Assembly: GCA_002796995.1 (NCBI GenBank)
Contig: PEKW01000003.1
Span: 62,001-126,000, forward strand
DNA length: 64,000 nucleotides
Origin: Rhizobium sp.
Lineage (GTDB): Bacteria > Pseudomonadota > Alphaproteobacteria > Rhizobiales > Rhizobiaceae
Reading direction: 5' to 3'
Position numbers and translations under genes: made by a program. The notes under the pieces are model-generated. The model saw only the letters and a program-made list of their open reading frames with translations, searched no databases and was not told the origin of the DNA. Below, one piece after another: positions 25,589 to 35,032 of this stretch. How positions within the stretch are numbered: the stretch's first letter is position 1; every line of letters starts with the position of its first letter.

Positions 25589-26992
25589 TCACGCCCCCTG
25601 CAATTCGCCCATGCGATTCCAGGCATCCAGCCCGGCGATCTTGTAGGCTTCGGCGAGCGTCGGATAGTTGAAGGTGTTCTCGACGAAATATTCGACCGTG
25701 CCCTTAAGGTTCAGCACGGCCTGGCCGATGTGCACCAGTTCGGTCGCGCCTTCGCCGACGATATGGACGCCGAGCAGGCGGCGGGTCTTCAGCGAGAAGA
25801 TCATCTTCAGCAAACCGCTGTCGAGGCCCATGATGTGGCCGCGCGAGGTCTCGCGGAAATGCGCGACGCCGCATTCGTAAGGGATGCCGCGCTGCTGCAC
25901 TTCCTCTTCGGTCAGCCCGCAGGTCGAGATTTCCGGCACGGCATAGATGCCATAGGGGAAGAATTGCGGCGGCTCCTGCGCCGGCGCGCCGACCGCATGA
26001 CGGGCGGCGATGCGGCCCTGTTCCATCGAGGTCGAGGCAAGCGAGGGGAAGCCGACCACGTCGCCGGCGGCATAGATGCCGGGAACGGCGGTCTGGAACG
26101 TGTCCGGATCGACCTTGATGCGGCCGCGGCTGTCGGCTTCGAGCCCGCAGGCGGCAAGGTCGAGGCTGTCGGTGGCACCGACCCGGCCGGCGGCGAACAG
26201 CACCATCTCGGCGATCATCGAACGGCCGTTCTGCAGCGTGACCCGACACTTGCCGGTCGCATCCTTCTCGACCTTTTCCACCGTCTGGCCGAAGACCAGC
26301 TTCATGTTGCGGTCGCGCAGCTGGTAGGCGAAATCCTCGACGATCTCCTTGTCGAGAAATTCCAGCATGCTGTCGCGCGGCTCGATCACGGTGACGGCGG
26401 TGTCGAGGGCGGAGAAGATCGTGGCATATTCGATGCCGATGACGCCGGCGCCGATCACCACCATGGAGCGCGGCAGGTCCTTGATCTCGAGGATCTCGTC
26501 GCTGTCGATGATCTTCTCGCCGTCGAAGGGAATGTGGCTGGGACGATAAGGCCGCGTGCCGACGGCCAGCAGCACGGCCTGCGCGTGCACCCGGATGATC
26601 TCGCCGTCCTCTTTTTCGACCTCCAGCGTGTTCTTGTCGATGAAGCGGGCATGGCCGCGAAGCTGGGAGACCCGGTTGCGGGCGAACTGGTGCTCCAGCA
26701 CGTCGACCTCGTGGTCGAGGGTGATCAGCAGGCGGCGGCGCAGGTCTTCCGCCGAGATCTCCTGCTTGACGCGGTAGGAGCGGCCGTAGAAGCCGCGTTC
26801 GCGCCAACCGGTGAGGTTGAGCGCCGTCTCGCGCAGGGTCTTGGACGGGATCGTGCCGGTATGCACGGAGACGCCGCCGACTCGCGTGCCCTTCTCGATC
26901 ACCAGGACCTTCTTGCCGAGCTTGGCGGCCTGGATGGCCGCCCGACGCCCGGCCGGTCCGCTGCCGACGACGACGAAATCATATTGGTTCAT
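25589..26992 (-). CDS. sth: Soluble NAD(P)+ transhydrogenase (467 aa)
   Basis: This flavoprotein transfers hydride between NADPH and NAD+. The FAD motif VVVGSGPAGRRAAIQAAKLG is at residues 6-25. The sequence VSVHTGTIPSKTLRE stands where related disulfide reductases have CxxxxC, which marks Sth rather than lipoamide dehydrogenase. The NAD-binding motif (VIGAGVIGIEYATIF) is near 180. The C-terminal dimer domain contains the 73-residue stretch duplicated at 23207-23423. Length is full and codon use native, so this is the functional copy. Confidence 0.92.
   Translation of the reverse strand: MNQYDFVVVGSGPAGRRAAIQAAKLGKKVLVIEKGTRVGGVSVHTGTIPSKTLRETALNLTGWRERGFYGRSYRVKQEISAEDLRRRLLITLDHEVDVLEHQFARNRVSQLRGHARFIDKNTLEVEKEDGEIIRVHAQAVLLAVGTRPYRPSHIPFDGEKIIDSDEILEIKDLPRSMVVIGAGVIGIEYATIFSALDTAVTVIEPRDSMLEFLDKEIVEDFAYQLRDRNMKLVFGQTVEKVEKDATGKCRVTLQNGRSMIAEMVLFAAGRVGATDSLDLAACGLEADSRGRIKVDPDTFQTAVPGIYAAGDVVGFPSLASTSMEQGRIAARHAVGAPAQEPPQFFPYGIYAVPEISTCGLTEEEVQQRGIPYECGVAHFRETSRGHIMGLDSGLLKMIFSLKTRRLLGVHIVGEGATELVHIGQAVLNLKGTVEYFVENTFNYPTLAEAYKIAGLDAWNRMGELQGA
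25652..25868. repeat. 217-bp direct repeat, right copy (inside sth)
   Basis: This is the right partner of the repeat at 23207-23423. It is part of the intact coding sequence. Confidence 0.88.
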
Positions 26993-27126
26993 GCCTGGTG
27001 TCCCCGAGTGTCGGGCGCAAGTCTGGTCGCCTCGCGCGATCTGCCCCGGGCGGCACGATAGCAGGCCATCCTAACCGTTTGGTTATCGTTGCCGCACCTG
27101 CGAACAGATCGGCGGCACCCGGCCGA

Positions 27127-28158
27127 TCAGACGCCCGTGGCCGTGGTCAGCGGAAAGTCGATCCGCGTTGCGGCACCCTGGGCATTGGAGAAGGTCATGC
27201 TGCCGCCGAGCGACTGGGAGAAGCTCTTGAGCAGCATGAAGCCGAGCTGGCGCGAGGCGGCCGGGTTGAAGTCGGGCGGAAAGCCCGGTCCGTTGTCGGT
27301 GACGGTCAGCCGTGCCTGGCCCTCGACCGTGGGCTGAAGGGAAATGGTGACCTTCAGCTCCTCGGTATGCGGTGCCGCATATTTGACGCTGTTCATCAGC
27401 ACTTCGAGCAGGGCGAGCGACAGATTGGTCATCTGGTCGACGCTGAGCACCAGCGGCGCTGCCTGGACCTCGACGACCACCGGGCGGCTGACGGCGCCAT
27501 CGAGAATGTCCTGTGTCAGGCGCTCGATATAGTCGCCGATCCCGAAGGCCCCCGTCTCGGGGCTGTAGAGGCGGCGGTGGACGCGCGACATCAGGTCGAG
27601 CCGGCGTCGGGCATCTTTGAGGATCGCCTTCGCCTCGGCGTCGGCCACCTTGCGCTCCTCCAGGCTCAGGATCGAGCCGATGATGGCGAGGTTGTTGGCG
27701 ACGCGGTGCTGCAGCTCGGCGAACAGGATCTCCTTCTGGTCGGCAAGCCTGAGGCGTTCCCGGGCCAGTTCGGCCGATTTCCGCCGCTCGGCGATGACCG
27801 CCTCCATCGACCGGTGAAGCCAGTGGATGATGGTGATGTCGACCGCGGCGATGATGGTGAAGAAGCCAAGGGCGAAGGCGACCTTCGCATTGACCGAGAA
27901 TGTGCCGAACGGCGGGATGAACCAGTACCAGGCGGAGAGAAAACACAGCGCCGTGCAGGCAATGCCCGGAAGCGTGCCGCCCAGCGCGGAAGTCAGGATG
28001 ATCGCCGGGAAGAAGGTCAGAAAGGGATAGCCCGCCGGCAGATCGGCATCGAAGAAGAAGCGCAGCTCGAGCGCCACGAGAAAGGCGATCAGGGCGAAGG
28101 CATAACCGAACCATGGACGTCGGCGAAGGCCGGCGATGCGCTCGAGATGGGGATACAT
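27127..28158 (-). CDS. Membrane sensor histidine kinase, DUF4118 and HWE/HisKA_2 type (343 aa)
   Basis: The first 115 residues form about four membrane helices of the DUF4118 (KdpD-like) sensor. The dimerisation box with phospho-acceptor His 151 reads ELQHRVANNL, characteristic of HWE/HisKA_2 kinases that often feed the alphaproteobacterial general stress response. The ATPase part has ALLEVLMNSVKYAAP and DNGPGFPPDF. No response regulator is adjacent. The minus-strand leader lacks a clear ribosome site and contains CCTCCTCCTCCC 18-29 bases before the start. Confidence 0.85.
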   Translation of the reverse strand: MYPHLERIAGLRRRPWFGYAFALIAFLVALELRFFFDADLPAGYPFLTFFPAIILTSALGGTLPGIACTALCFLSAWYWFIPPFGTFSVNAKVAFALGFFTIIAAVDITIIHWLHRSMEAVIAERRKSAELARERLRLADQKEILFAELQHRVANNLAIIGSILSLEERKVADAEAKAILKDARRRLDLMSRVHRRLYSPETGAFGIGDYIERLTQDILDGAVSRPVVVEVQAAPLVLSVDQMTNLSLALLEVLMNSVKYAAPHTEELKVTISLQPTVEGQARLTVTDNGPGFPPDFNPAASRQLGFMLLKSFSQSLGGSMTFSNAQGAATRIDFPLTTATGV

Positions 28159-28177
28159 GGCAAGGAACCGACTCTTG

Positions 28178-28189
28178 GGAGGAGGAGGG
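28178..28189 (-). promoter_or_regulatory. Anti-SD-like CCTCCTCCTCCC in the kinase leader
   Basis: On the minus strand the leader of the histidine kinase carries this pyrimidine motif inside a weak ACTC/GAGT stem (28171-28195). It is the same core as the loops of the small-RNA array at 16.8 kb. The role is unknown. Confidence 0.4.
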
Positions 28190-28280
28190 ACGAGTGACTA
28201 GCATGCGTGGACGCGGCCGTCTCCTCAAGGCGACGGTTCGGCGTGAATTTGTTTATTGTTTCAACATGCTGGCGCGGCCC

Positions 28281-29135
28281 TCAAATCAGGCGCAGCCCCC
28301 TGAGGCTCGCATGGCCGTCGCGGCCGATGATGATGTGGTCGTGCACGCTTATGCCGAGCGGCTTTGCCGTGTCGACGATCATCTTCGTCATGTCGATGTC
28401 GGCGCGCGACGGGGTCGGATCGCCGGAGGGGTGGTTGTGGACGAGGATGATGGCGGTGGCCGAGAGTTCCAGCGCCCGCTTGACCACTTCGCGCGGATAG
28501 ACCGGCGTGTGGTCGACCGTGCCGCGGCCCTGCACCTCGTCGGCGATCAGCGCATTGCGCTTGTCGAGGAAGAGAATGCGGAACTGCTCGGTCGATTCGT
28601 AGGCCATCGCCGTGTGGCAGTAGTCGATGACCGACGACCAGGAGGAGAGCACCTGGCGGCCGCGGATCTCGCTTTTCAGCATGCGCTGGGCGACGCTGGC
28701 GATCAGCTTGAGTTCGAGCGCGACGCTTTCGCCGACGCCCTTGACCTCCTGCAGCAGCGCCGGCTGGGCGCCGAACACGCCGGCCAGCGTACCGAAGCGG
28801 GCGATCAGCGCCTTGGCGATCGGCTTGGTGTCACGCCGCGGGATGAGGCGAAACAGCAGGAGTTCGAGGATTTCGTAGTCGGCGAGCGCCGTATCGCCGC
28901 TCTCGCGGAAGCGCGCCCTCAGCCGGTCGCGGTGGCCGTGATAGTGCGCCTCCGGAGTCTCGACCGTTCCGGTGACGGCGGACCGCTTTTTCAAAGCGCC
29001 GGATTTCGCCGCCTGCTCGGCGAAGAAGCCGCGTTCGTCGCCCGCTCCGTGCTCCGCCCCTCCGTCCGTCCCTCGCAGGTCGAAGGCAGGTTCGTCTTCG
29101 GTGTCGAGAGGGCCGGGAGGAGGGGGCTTTGCCAT
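28281..29135 (-). CDS. radC: RadC/JAB domain DNA repair-type protein (284 aa)
   Basis: The JAMM/JAB metal motif [15 protein letters not shown] is near residue 230, preceded by a helix-hairpin-helix region ([20 protein letters not shown], about 125). The first 70 residues are Pro- and Ala-rich and poorly conserved. RadC's historic role in DNA repair is doubtful; the family has a putative protease or nuclease fold. map lies immediately upstream with only two bases between them, so they are probably co-transcribed. Confidence 0.9.
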   Translation of the reverse strand: MAKPPPPGPLDTEDEPAFDLRGTDGGAEHGAGDERGFFAEQAAKSGALKKRSAVTGTVETPEAHYHGHRDRLRARFRESGDTALADYEILELLLFRLIPRRDTKPIAKALIARFGTLAGVFGAQPALLQEVKGVGESVALELKLIASVAQRMLKSEIRGRQVLSSWSSVIDYCHTAMAYESTEQFRILFLDKRNALIADEVQGRGTVDHTPVYPREVVKRALELSATAIILVHNHPSGDPTPSRADIDMTKMIVDTAKPLGISVHDHIIIGRDGHASLRGLRLI

Positions 29136-29137
29136 GG

Positions 29138-29974
29138 TCAGCCCTTGAGCGGCGGAAGGCCCGGCCGATCGAAGCCGCCCGGCGACAGGGTGAAGATTTC
29201 GCAGCCCGTGGCGGTGACGCCGACGGCGTGCTCGTATTGCGCGGTCAGCGACCGGTCGCGGGTGACCGCCGTCCAGCCGTCGGCCAGCACCTTCACATGC
29301 GGCCGGCCGAGATTGATCATCGGCTCGATGGTGAAGATCATGCCTTCCTTCAGTTCCGGCCCCTCGTTGGCGCGGCCGTAATGCAGGATGTTCGGGCTAT
29401 CGTGGAACAGCCGCCCGACGCCGTGGCCGCAGAAATCGCGCACGACCGAGCAGCGCTCGGCTTCGGCATAGGTCTGGATCGCCTCGCCGATGGCGCCGGT
29501 GCGGGCGCCGGGACGCACGGCGGCGATGCCGCGCATCAGGCATTCATAGGTGACTTCCAGGAGGCGCTCGGCGGCGCGCTTGATCTCGCCCACCGGATAC
29601 ATGCGGCTCGAATCGCCGTGCCAGCCGTCGAGCACGTAGGTCACGTCGATATTGACGATGTCGCCTTCGCGCAGCGGCTTGTCGTTCGGAATGCCGTGGC
29701 AGACGACGTGGTTGATCGAAGTGCAGACCGATTTGGTATAGCCGCGGTAGTTCAGCGTCGCCGGCAGTGCGCCGTTGTCCATGCCGAATTCGAAGACGAA
29801 GCGGTCTATGGCGTCGGTCGTCACCCCGGGCTTGACCATCGGCACGAGTTCATCGAGGCAGCGTGCCGTCAGCTGGCAGGCCCTGCGCATGCCGGCGAAG
29901 TCCTCCGACCCGTAGAGCCTGATCGCGCCGGTGTTCTTGAGCGGGGCGGTCGCCGCTTCGATATAGGTTACCAT
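29138..29974 (-). CDS. map: Methionine aminopeptidase, type I (278 aa)
   Basis: This metalloenzyme removes the initiator methionine from new proteins. The conserved metal ligands are visible in order: [18 protein letters not shown] with both Asp, [19 protein letters not shown] with His, MIFTIEPMI with Glu, and a C-terminal Glu in [10 protein letters not shown]. The length is typical of alphaproteobacterial forms with a short N-extension. It is followed two bases later by radC. Confidence 0.95.
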   Translation of the reverse strand: MVTYIEAATAPLKNTGAIRLYGSEDFAGMRRACQLTARCLDELVPMVKPGVTTDAIDRFVFEFGMDNGALPATLNYRGYTKSVCTSINHVVCHGIPNDKPLREGDIVNIDVTYVLDGWHGDSSRMYPVGEIKRAAERLLEVTYECLMRGIAAVRPGARTGAIGEAIQTYAEAERCSVVRDFCGHGVGRLFHDSPNILHYGRANEGPELKEGMIFTIEPMINLGRPHVKVLADGWTAVTRDRSLTAQYEHAVGVTATGCEIFTLSPGGFDRPGLPPLKG

Positions 29975-30013
29975 TCATCCGCTTTCGGTCGTGGAAAGTG
30001 CTGTATTCGTCGT

Positions 30014-30733
30014 TCATAATGCAGCAGGGCCGGGTTCGTCCATGGCGATCGGCCCGAGCGGCACGATTTCCGTGGGCGTGACCCTGCATTTCACCGCATG
30101 AGCCTCGACGCCGGCCTCGATCGCGCGGGCAAAGGTCCGTGCATAGAGCGGGTCGAGATCGGCGCAGATGCGCAAGGATCGGCAATCCTCGCGCTGGACG
30201 AGGTAGAGCATGACGGCCCTCTGTCCGCCGCGCACGATCTCGATCAGCTCCTCCAGGTGCCGCGCGCCGCGAGCCGTTACCGTATCGGGAAATTCGGCAA
30301 GGCCCGCCTGGCGGATGAAGTGCACGTTCTTCACCTCGACATAGGCCGCGGGGCGATCGGGCGCGGAGAGCAGGAAGTCGATGCGCGACCGCGTGCCGTA
30401 GCGCTGTTCGCGGGCGAGGACCGGATAGCGGGCGAGATCCGACACGAGGCCGCCGCGGATCGCCTCTTCGGCCAGCCGGTTGGCGATCGCCGCATGCACG
30501 CCGACCACGGTGCCCTCGGCCTCGATCAGCTCGAAGGCATGCGCATATTTACGGTTCGGGCTATCGTGCTCGGAGAGCCAGATGAGCGAACCCGGTGCCG
30601 TGAGACCCTGCATCGACCCGGTATTCGGGCAAAAGCCGGTGATCTCGCGGCCGTCGTCTAGCACGGCATCGAACAGGAAACGCTTGTAGCGGCGGATCAG
30701 CCGGGCAGGGACGAGGGGCGGGGAGAAGATCAT
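30014..30733 (-). CDS. sfsA: Sugar fermentation stimulation protein SfsA (239 aa)
   Basis: SfsA is a DNA-binding protein with a nuclease-like fold and an uncertain physiological role. Family motifs are [17 protein letters not shown] at the start, [12 protein letters not shown] near residue 38, RIDFLLSA and YVEVKNVHF near 125-140, and the C-terminal [10 protein letters not shown] at 30731-30733 overlaps the stop of the upstream HxlR gene (ATGA), so the two are coupled. The open frame upstream belongs to another frame of that gene. Confidence 0.92.
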   Translation of the reverse strand: MIFSPPLVPARLIRRYKRFLFDAVLDDGREITGFCPNTGSMQGLTAPGSLIWLSEHDSPNRKYAHAFELIEAEGTVVGVHAAIANRLAEEAIRGGLVSDLARYPVLAREQRYGTRSRIDFLLSAPDRPAAYVEVKNVHFIRQAGLAEFPDTVTARGARHLEELIEIVRGGQRAVMLYLVQREDCRSLRICADLDPLYARTFARAIEAGVEAHAVKCRVTPTEIVPLGPIAMDEPGPAAL

Positions 30734-31146
30734 CGCGGCGGGCTGGCCGAACCGTCTGGCGTCGGAAGCGGTTCGGTGCTCTCCGGCTTGTTCTCCGCCC
30801 AGGTGAGCAGCGCATCCAGCGCCGGGCACAGGGTCTGCCCCCATTCGGTCAGGCAATACTCCACCCGCGGCGGGACCTGGTGATAGACGATGCGCCGGAC
30901 GATGCCGTCGGCCTCCATCTGGCGCAGTTGCTGGATGAGCATTTTCTGCGAAATGCCCGGCGTCTGGCGCTCCAGTTCGGAAAAGCGAAGGACCTTGCCG
31001 CCGAACAGGTGAAAGAGGATCACCAGCTTCCAGCGCCCCTCCAGCATGCGAAGCACGTTTTCCACACCCGCAGCCCCCGCGCTGGGGGTCGGATACCTAT
31101 CCTTACTTTTAGGTGAGTACCTTACATTTTCGTCGGTTCTTGTCAT
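30730..31146 (-). CDS. HxlR-family transcriptional regulator (138 aa)
   Basis: The winged helix HxlR domain is visible as [40 protein letters not shown] and [21 protein letters not shown] Cys in the last segment and another near the C-terminus could sense redox or electrophiles. The gene is divergent from a SnoaL/SDR pair that it probably controls. The region 31095-31125 repeats CCTTAC and contains AGGT-GAGT-ACCT, a possible operator that overlaps its first codons. A start further downstream is possible. Confidence 0.85.
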   Translation of the reverse strand: MTRTDENVRYSPKSKDRYPTPSAGAAGVENVLRMLEGRWKLVILFHLFGGKVLRFSELERQTPGISQKMLIQQLRQMEADGIVRRIVYHQVPPRVEYCLTEWGQTLCPALDALLTWAENKPESTEPLPTPDGSASPPR

Positions 31147-31222
31147 ATCGCCAGCTTATGGCCATCTTGTTTCTCGAGCAAGCGCGCAGGCTCTCAACGC
31201 AATCGAAGATAAGAGAGATATC

Positions 31223-31552
31223 ATGCCACAGAATTTTCCTGGACCGGTCGAAGATTATTTCGCCGGCAAGAATTCCGGCGACTTCGCCGCCGCATTGTCC
31301 GGCTTTGCCGAGGACGCGGTGGTCAGCGACGAAAACCGTGCCTATGAAGGCAGGCAGGCCATCCGCGGCTGGATGGAAGAGACGCGGGCCCGCTACAATG
31401 ACAGGTCCGTCGTTCGCGACTTTGCCGTCGAGGGAGACACGGTCGTCGTGCATGCCGAGGTCTCCGGTACCTTTCCGGGAAGCCCGATCACCTTGCGGTA
31501 CCGCTTTACGCTCACCGGCGGCAGCATTGCCCGGCTGGAGATCGGCGCATGA
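31223..31552 (+). CDS. SnoaL-like/NTF2-fold protein (109 aa)
   Basis: A cone-shaped NTF2-like fold is indicated by VEDYFAGKNSGDFAAALSGF, EDAVVSDENRAYEGRQAIRG and the C-terminal FTLTGGSIARLEIG. Such proteins are small isomerases or unknown binding proteins. It is divergent from the HxlR regulator and overlaps the SDR gene by 4 bases. An HxlR-SnoaL-SDR group is a common regulated module for detoxification of reactive compounds. Confidence 0.82.
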   Translation: MPQNFPGPVEDYFAGKNSGDFAAALSGFAEDAVVSDENRAYEGRQAIRGWMEETRARYNDRSVVRDFAVEGDTVVVHAEVSGTFPGSPITLRYRFTLTGGSIARLEIGA

Positions 31553-32352
31553 CGGTGCACCAGCGCTTCCGGGTCGATTCGACGGAATTTGCCGGCCGCC
31601 GCGTCGTGGTGACGGGCGGCACCAAGGGGGCGGGTGCGGCGGTCGCGGCACGATTTGCCGCTGCCGGTGCAAAGACCCTGACGGCGGCCCGGTCCGCCCC
31701 GCAGGACCTTGAGGAGGGCACACTCTTCGCGCCAGTCGACCTCACGACGGAGGAGGGCATCGGCACGCTTGCGGAAGCCGTCCTCTCCAGTCTCGGCGGC
31801 GTGGATATCCTCGTGCACTGCCTCGGCGGATCGGCCACGCCCGGCGGCGGCTTCCGCGCCGCGACCGAAGGCTTCTGGCAGCAGGAGCTGGCGGTCAACC
31901 TGTTGCCGGCCGTCCGTCTCGACCGCCTGCTGGTGCCGGGCATGATCGAGCGCGGCGCGGGGGTCGTGATCCACGTGGCGTCGATCCAGCGGCGCCTGCC
32001 GCTGCATGAATCGACGATCGCCTATGCGGCAGCCAAGGCGGCGCTTGCGAGCTACAGCAAGTCCCTGTCGAAGGAGCTCGGCCCGGCCGGCGTGCGAGTC
32101 AACACGGTGTCTCCCGGCTGGATCATGACGGAGGCCGCCGAACATCTGGTCAAGCGCTTGGCGGCCTCCAGCGGAACGGACGAGGCCGCGGCCAGGCAGG
32201 GCGTGATGGATGCGCTTGGCGGGATTCCGATCGGCCGCCCGGCCTGGCCCGAGGAGGTCGCGGAATTGGTCGCGTTCCTCGCCTCCGATCGGGCCGCGTC
32301 CATCCACGGTGCCGAATACGTCATCGACGGCGGGACGATCCCGACCGTTTGA
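31549..32352 (+). CDS. SDR-family oxidoreductase (267 aa)
   Basis: This is a classical short-chain dehydrogenase with a Rossmann fold. The cofactor motif is TGGTKGAGAAVAARFAAAGA near residue 22, the catalytic Ser region VIHVASIQRR is near 145, and the YAAAKAALASYSK active-site Tyr-Lys pair is near 160. The tail DGGTIPTV is a typical SDR ending. It is translationally coupled to the SnoaL-like gene. The substrate is unknown. Confidence 0.9.
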   Translation: MTVHQRFRVDSTEFAGRRVVVTGGTKGAGAAVAARFAAAGAKTLTAARSAPQDLEEGTLFAPVDLTTEEGIGTLAEAVLSSLGGVDILVHCLGGSATPGGGFRAATEGFWQQELAVNLLPAVRLDRLLVPGMIERGAGVVIHVASIQRRLPLHESTIAYAAAKAALASYSKSLSKELGPAGVRVNTVSPGWIMTEAAEHLVKRLAASSGTDEAAARQGVMDALGGIPIGRPAWPEEVAELVAFLASDRAASIHGAEYVIDGGTIPTV

Positions 32353-32358
32353 CCGGTC

Positions 32359-32389
32359 GCACCGTCGGTCAACCCGTGACCGACGGTGC
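32359..32389. terminator. Convergent terminator hairpin between SDR gene and phaC
   Basis: GCACCGTCGGTCA and TGACCGACGGTGC pair perfectly over 13 bp around ACCCG. No long T tract is present, but the place between two converging stops suggests shared termination. Confidence 0.6.
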
Positions 32390-32391
32390 CT

Positions 32392-34284
32392 CTATACCCT
32401 TGCGAGCACGTAGGAGCCCGGCGCGTCGGCGATGGCGTTGAGCGCGCCGCCGCCGGGAATGCGGGCCGGAACGCGCGCGTCGTCCATCTTCTCGATCCAG
32501 CGCTGCCAGTGCGGCCACCAGGAACCCGGCGTCTCCCTGGCGCCGGCAACCCATTCCTCATAGGTGCCCTTGACCGCGCCATTGGTCCAGTACTGGTACT
32601 TCTGCTTGTCGGGCGGATTGACGACACCGGCGATATGGCCCGAGCCGGACAGCACGTATTCGACGGGTCCGCCGAACAGGCCGGAGCCGACGAAGACCGA
32701 CTTTGCCGGCGCGATATGGTCTTCGCGGGTGGCGAGGTTGTAGATCGGGATCTTGATGTCCTTGAGCGACAGCGTCTTGCCGGCGAGTTCCATCTTGCCC
32801 TGGCTCAGCGTGTTGCTGAGATAGCAGTTGCGCAGATAGAAGGAGTGGTTGGCAGCCGCCATGCGGGTCGAATCGGAATTCCAGTAGAGCAGGTCGAAGG
32901 GCATCGGATCCTGGCCCTTCAGGTAGTTGTTGACGAAATAGGGCCAGATCAGCTCGGAGGCGCGCAGCATGTTGAAGGCCGAGGCCATCTTCGAGCCGTC
33001 GAGATAGCCCGATGTTTTCATCCGGTCCTCGATGCTGCCGATCTGTCCTTCGTCGACGAACACCTTGAGATCGCCGGCATAGGTGAAGTCGACCTGGGTG
33101 GTGAACAGCGTGGCACTGGCGATCCGCTTGTTGCCCTCCTGCGCATGCAGTGCGAGCGCCGCGGCCAGCAAAGTGCCACCGACGCAATAGCCGATGCTGT
33201 TGACTTGCGTTTCGCCGGTCGCCTTCTCGACGGTGTCGAGGGCGAAATCGACGCCTTCGCGGATATAGGATTCCCAATCCTTGCGCGCATGCCGCTCGTC
33301 CGGATTGACCCAGGAGATGACGAACACGGTGTGGCCCTGTTCGACGCACCACTTGATGAACGACTTCTGCGGATTGAGGTCGAGGATGTAGAACTTGTTG
33401 ATCCACGGCGGGCAGATCAGAAGCGGCCGCTTCAGCACCGTATCGGTCGCGGCCTCGTATTGGATGACCTCGCAGATCTCGCTCTGGGCGATCACCTTGC
33501 CGGGCGTCACCGCCATGTTCTCGCCGACCTTGAACTTGCTGGTGTCGGTCTGGCGGATCCTGAGATCGCCGCCGCCGGCGGCGATATCCTCGGACAGCAT
33601 CTGCATGCCCTTGACCAGGTTCGCCCCGTGGCTCGATACCGTCTCGCGGTAGAGCTGCGGATTGGTGAGGATGAAATTGGTCGGCGACAGCGCAGCCGTG
33701 ATCTGGCGCATGTAGAATTCCGCCTTGTGGCGAGTGTGCTCGTCGAGGCCCTCGGCCTGGGTGACCATCTTCTCGGCCCAGTCCGACAGGATGACATAGG
33801 CCTGCCTGAGGAAGTCGAAGAACGGATTGCGCTGCCAGTCCTCGTCGGCAAAACGCTTGTCCTTGATCGGCTGGGACGGCAGGGCCTCGCCGTCGCCGGA
33901 GAATCGCGCCAGCGTCTGCGTCCACATGCCGAACATGCCGGCCATCAGCTGGGTCTGCGCCTCCAGCGTCCGCTTCGGATCGGACATCCAGTACTCGGCG
34001 ACCTTCGACATGGTCTTGACCAGTTCGGCCATCGGTTCGGAAACGGGATCGACGACTTCGCCGCGCTCGCGCGGCGCGAGCCAGCTCGACGCCGCCTTGC
34101 CCAGGTTTTCCAGCGCCTTCGCCACGTTGAGCGTCAGGGCCTGCGGGTCCTTGACGACATAGGGCTCGATCAGTTTCGGATCGAAGCCCGCCGCCTTCGC
34201 GCCCCCCTGTCCCGCCTCTTCGCGTGTGCTGGTCAAACCGTCCTCCCCAGGATCATTTTCTCGGCGTCTTTTGCAATTGCGCAT
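32392..34284 (-). CDS. phaC: Class I poly(3-hydroxyalkanoate) synthase (630 aa)
   Basis: PhaC polymerises (R)-3-hydroxyacyl-CoA into storage granules. The lipase-like box with nucleophile Cys reads IGYCVGGT near residue 365, and the catalytic Asp/His regions follow (YNLATREDHIAPAKS near 520 and LSGSGHIAGVVNPP near 550). ATG 34284 has no clear ribosome site. A TTG at 34236, behind GGGGAGGACG, would start MTSTREEAGQ and may be the real start (614 aa). The granule-associated phasin is encoded at 56.2 kb. Confidence 0.94.
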   Translation of the reverse strand: MRNCKRRRENDPGEDGLTSTREEAGQGGAKAAGFDPKLIEPYVVKDPQALTLNVAKALENLGKAASSWLAPRERGEVVDPVSEPMAELVKTMSKVAEYWMSDPKRTLEAQTQLMAGMFGMWTQTLARFSGDGEALPSQPIKDKRFADEDWQRNPFFDFLRQAYVILSDWAEKMVTQAEGLDEHTRHKAEFYMRQITAALSPTNFILTNPQLYRETVSSHGANLVKGMQMLSEDIAAGGGDLRIRQTDTSKFKVGENMAVTPGKVIAQSEICEVIQYEAATDTVLKRPLLICPPWINKFYILDLNPQKSFIKWCVEQGHTVFVISWVNPDERHARKDWESYIREGVDFALDTVEKATGETQVNSIGYCVGGTLLAAALALHAQEGNKRIASATLFTTQVDFTYAGDLKVFVDEGQIGSIEDRMKTSGYLDGSKMASAFNMLRASELIWPYFVNNYLKGQDPMPFDLLYWNSDSTRMAAANHSFYLRNCYLSNTLSQGKMELAGKTLSLKDIKIPIYNLATREDHIAPAKSVFVGSGLFGGPVEYVLSGSGHIAGVVNPPDKQKYQYWTNGAVKGTYEEWVAGARETPGSWWPHWQRWIEKMDDARVPARIPGGGALNAIADAPGSYVLARV

Positions 34285-34429
34285 CCTGCCTGAAAACGAC
34301 TACAAGTTCCATACTTACGAAAGCATAGTGTGACATACCCTATGTGACGAACTTAAGGCTTGAGCGTGCCGAGCGAACTGCCGGCGTCTGGATTCGATAA
34401 TGATCGCTGATACTTGGGCAATTGGGACA

Positions 34430-34804
34430 ATGCGTGGCGCAAGGCGCCTGACCGTGCTTGGCCTCCTGGCCGTGCTTTCGGCCTGCACGACGCCGGCCGC
34501 ACCGCCGGCCGAAGCGCCCGGACGCGCTGCGAGCCTCGACGTGACCGTCGCCGATCCCGACGCGCCGGCCGCGGAGCCCTCGCGCTCGCCGGACGGGTAT
34601 CCGGACTTTTCCGGCTCGCTGACCGCCGCCAATGTGCAGATGGGCAATGAGGAAGCGGCCGAATTGCAGGCCAAGCTCTCGGCTCTCGGCCACGCGCGCA
34701 AGTCCGGCGCCATTTCCGAGGCCGAATATCAGCGCCGGCTCCTGCTGTTGCGCAAACTCGCCGCCGAACACGGGGCGGATGCACAGGCACAGATCGCCAA
34801 ATAG
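34430..34804 (+). CDS. Small lipoprotein with SHOCT-like C-terminus (124 aa)
   Basis: The signal peptide MRGARRLTVLGLLAVLSAC ends in a lipobox. A Pro/Ala-rich linker follows, and then a helical segment (ARKSGAISEAEYQRRLLLLR) resembling the SHOCT motif that ends many small bacterial proteins. ATG 34430 gives the better signal peptide; ATG 34400 is an in-frame alternative. It is divergent from phaC by about 145 bases. Function unknown. Confidence 0.65.
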   Translation: MRGARRLTVLGLLAVLSACTTPAAPPAEAPGRAASLDVTVADPDAPAAEPSRSPDGYPDFSGSLTAANVQMGNEEAAELQAKLSALGHARKSGAISEAEYQRRLLLLRKLAAEHGADAQAQIAK

Positions 34805-35032
34805 CGCTTGCCTTTGCCCGGCTTTTTACGCAAAGCAACATATCGGGGGCAGGAGGTTCCGCTGCGGATCGGCCTGGCCTTCGGGCGCAATTGCGCCAAG
34901 ATTTGCGGCGACCATGCCGCAGGCAACCTAACTTCACCCGTCCCGGTTATGCGGTTCGTTGCGGGACGGGCTTCACCAGGCAAAACGAACCCGCCTGCCG
35001 CGGTCAAGTCCGTGCGGTCTCAGGGGTTGAAG

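Noticed and set aside
21701-27000. Prophage or integrative element around the ATPase gene
   Set aside because: There is no integrase, transposase, tRNA attachment site or short exact flanking repeat. The flanks are homeologous gene fragments instead.
27127-28158. A full KdpD potassium sensor
   Set aside because: Only the DUF4118 membrane part is shared. The KdpD cytoplasmic domains and kdp genes are missing, and the kinase core is HWE/HisKA_2.
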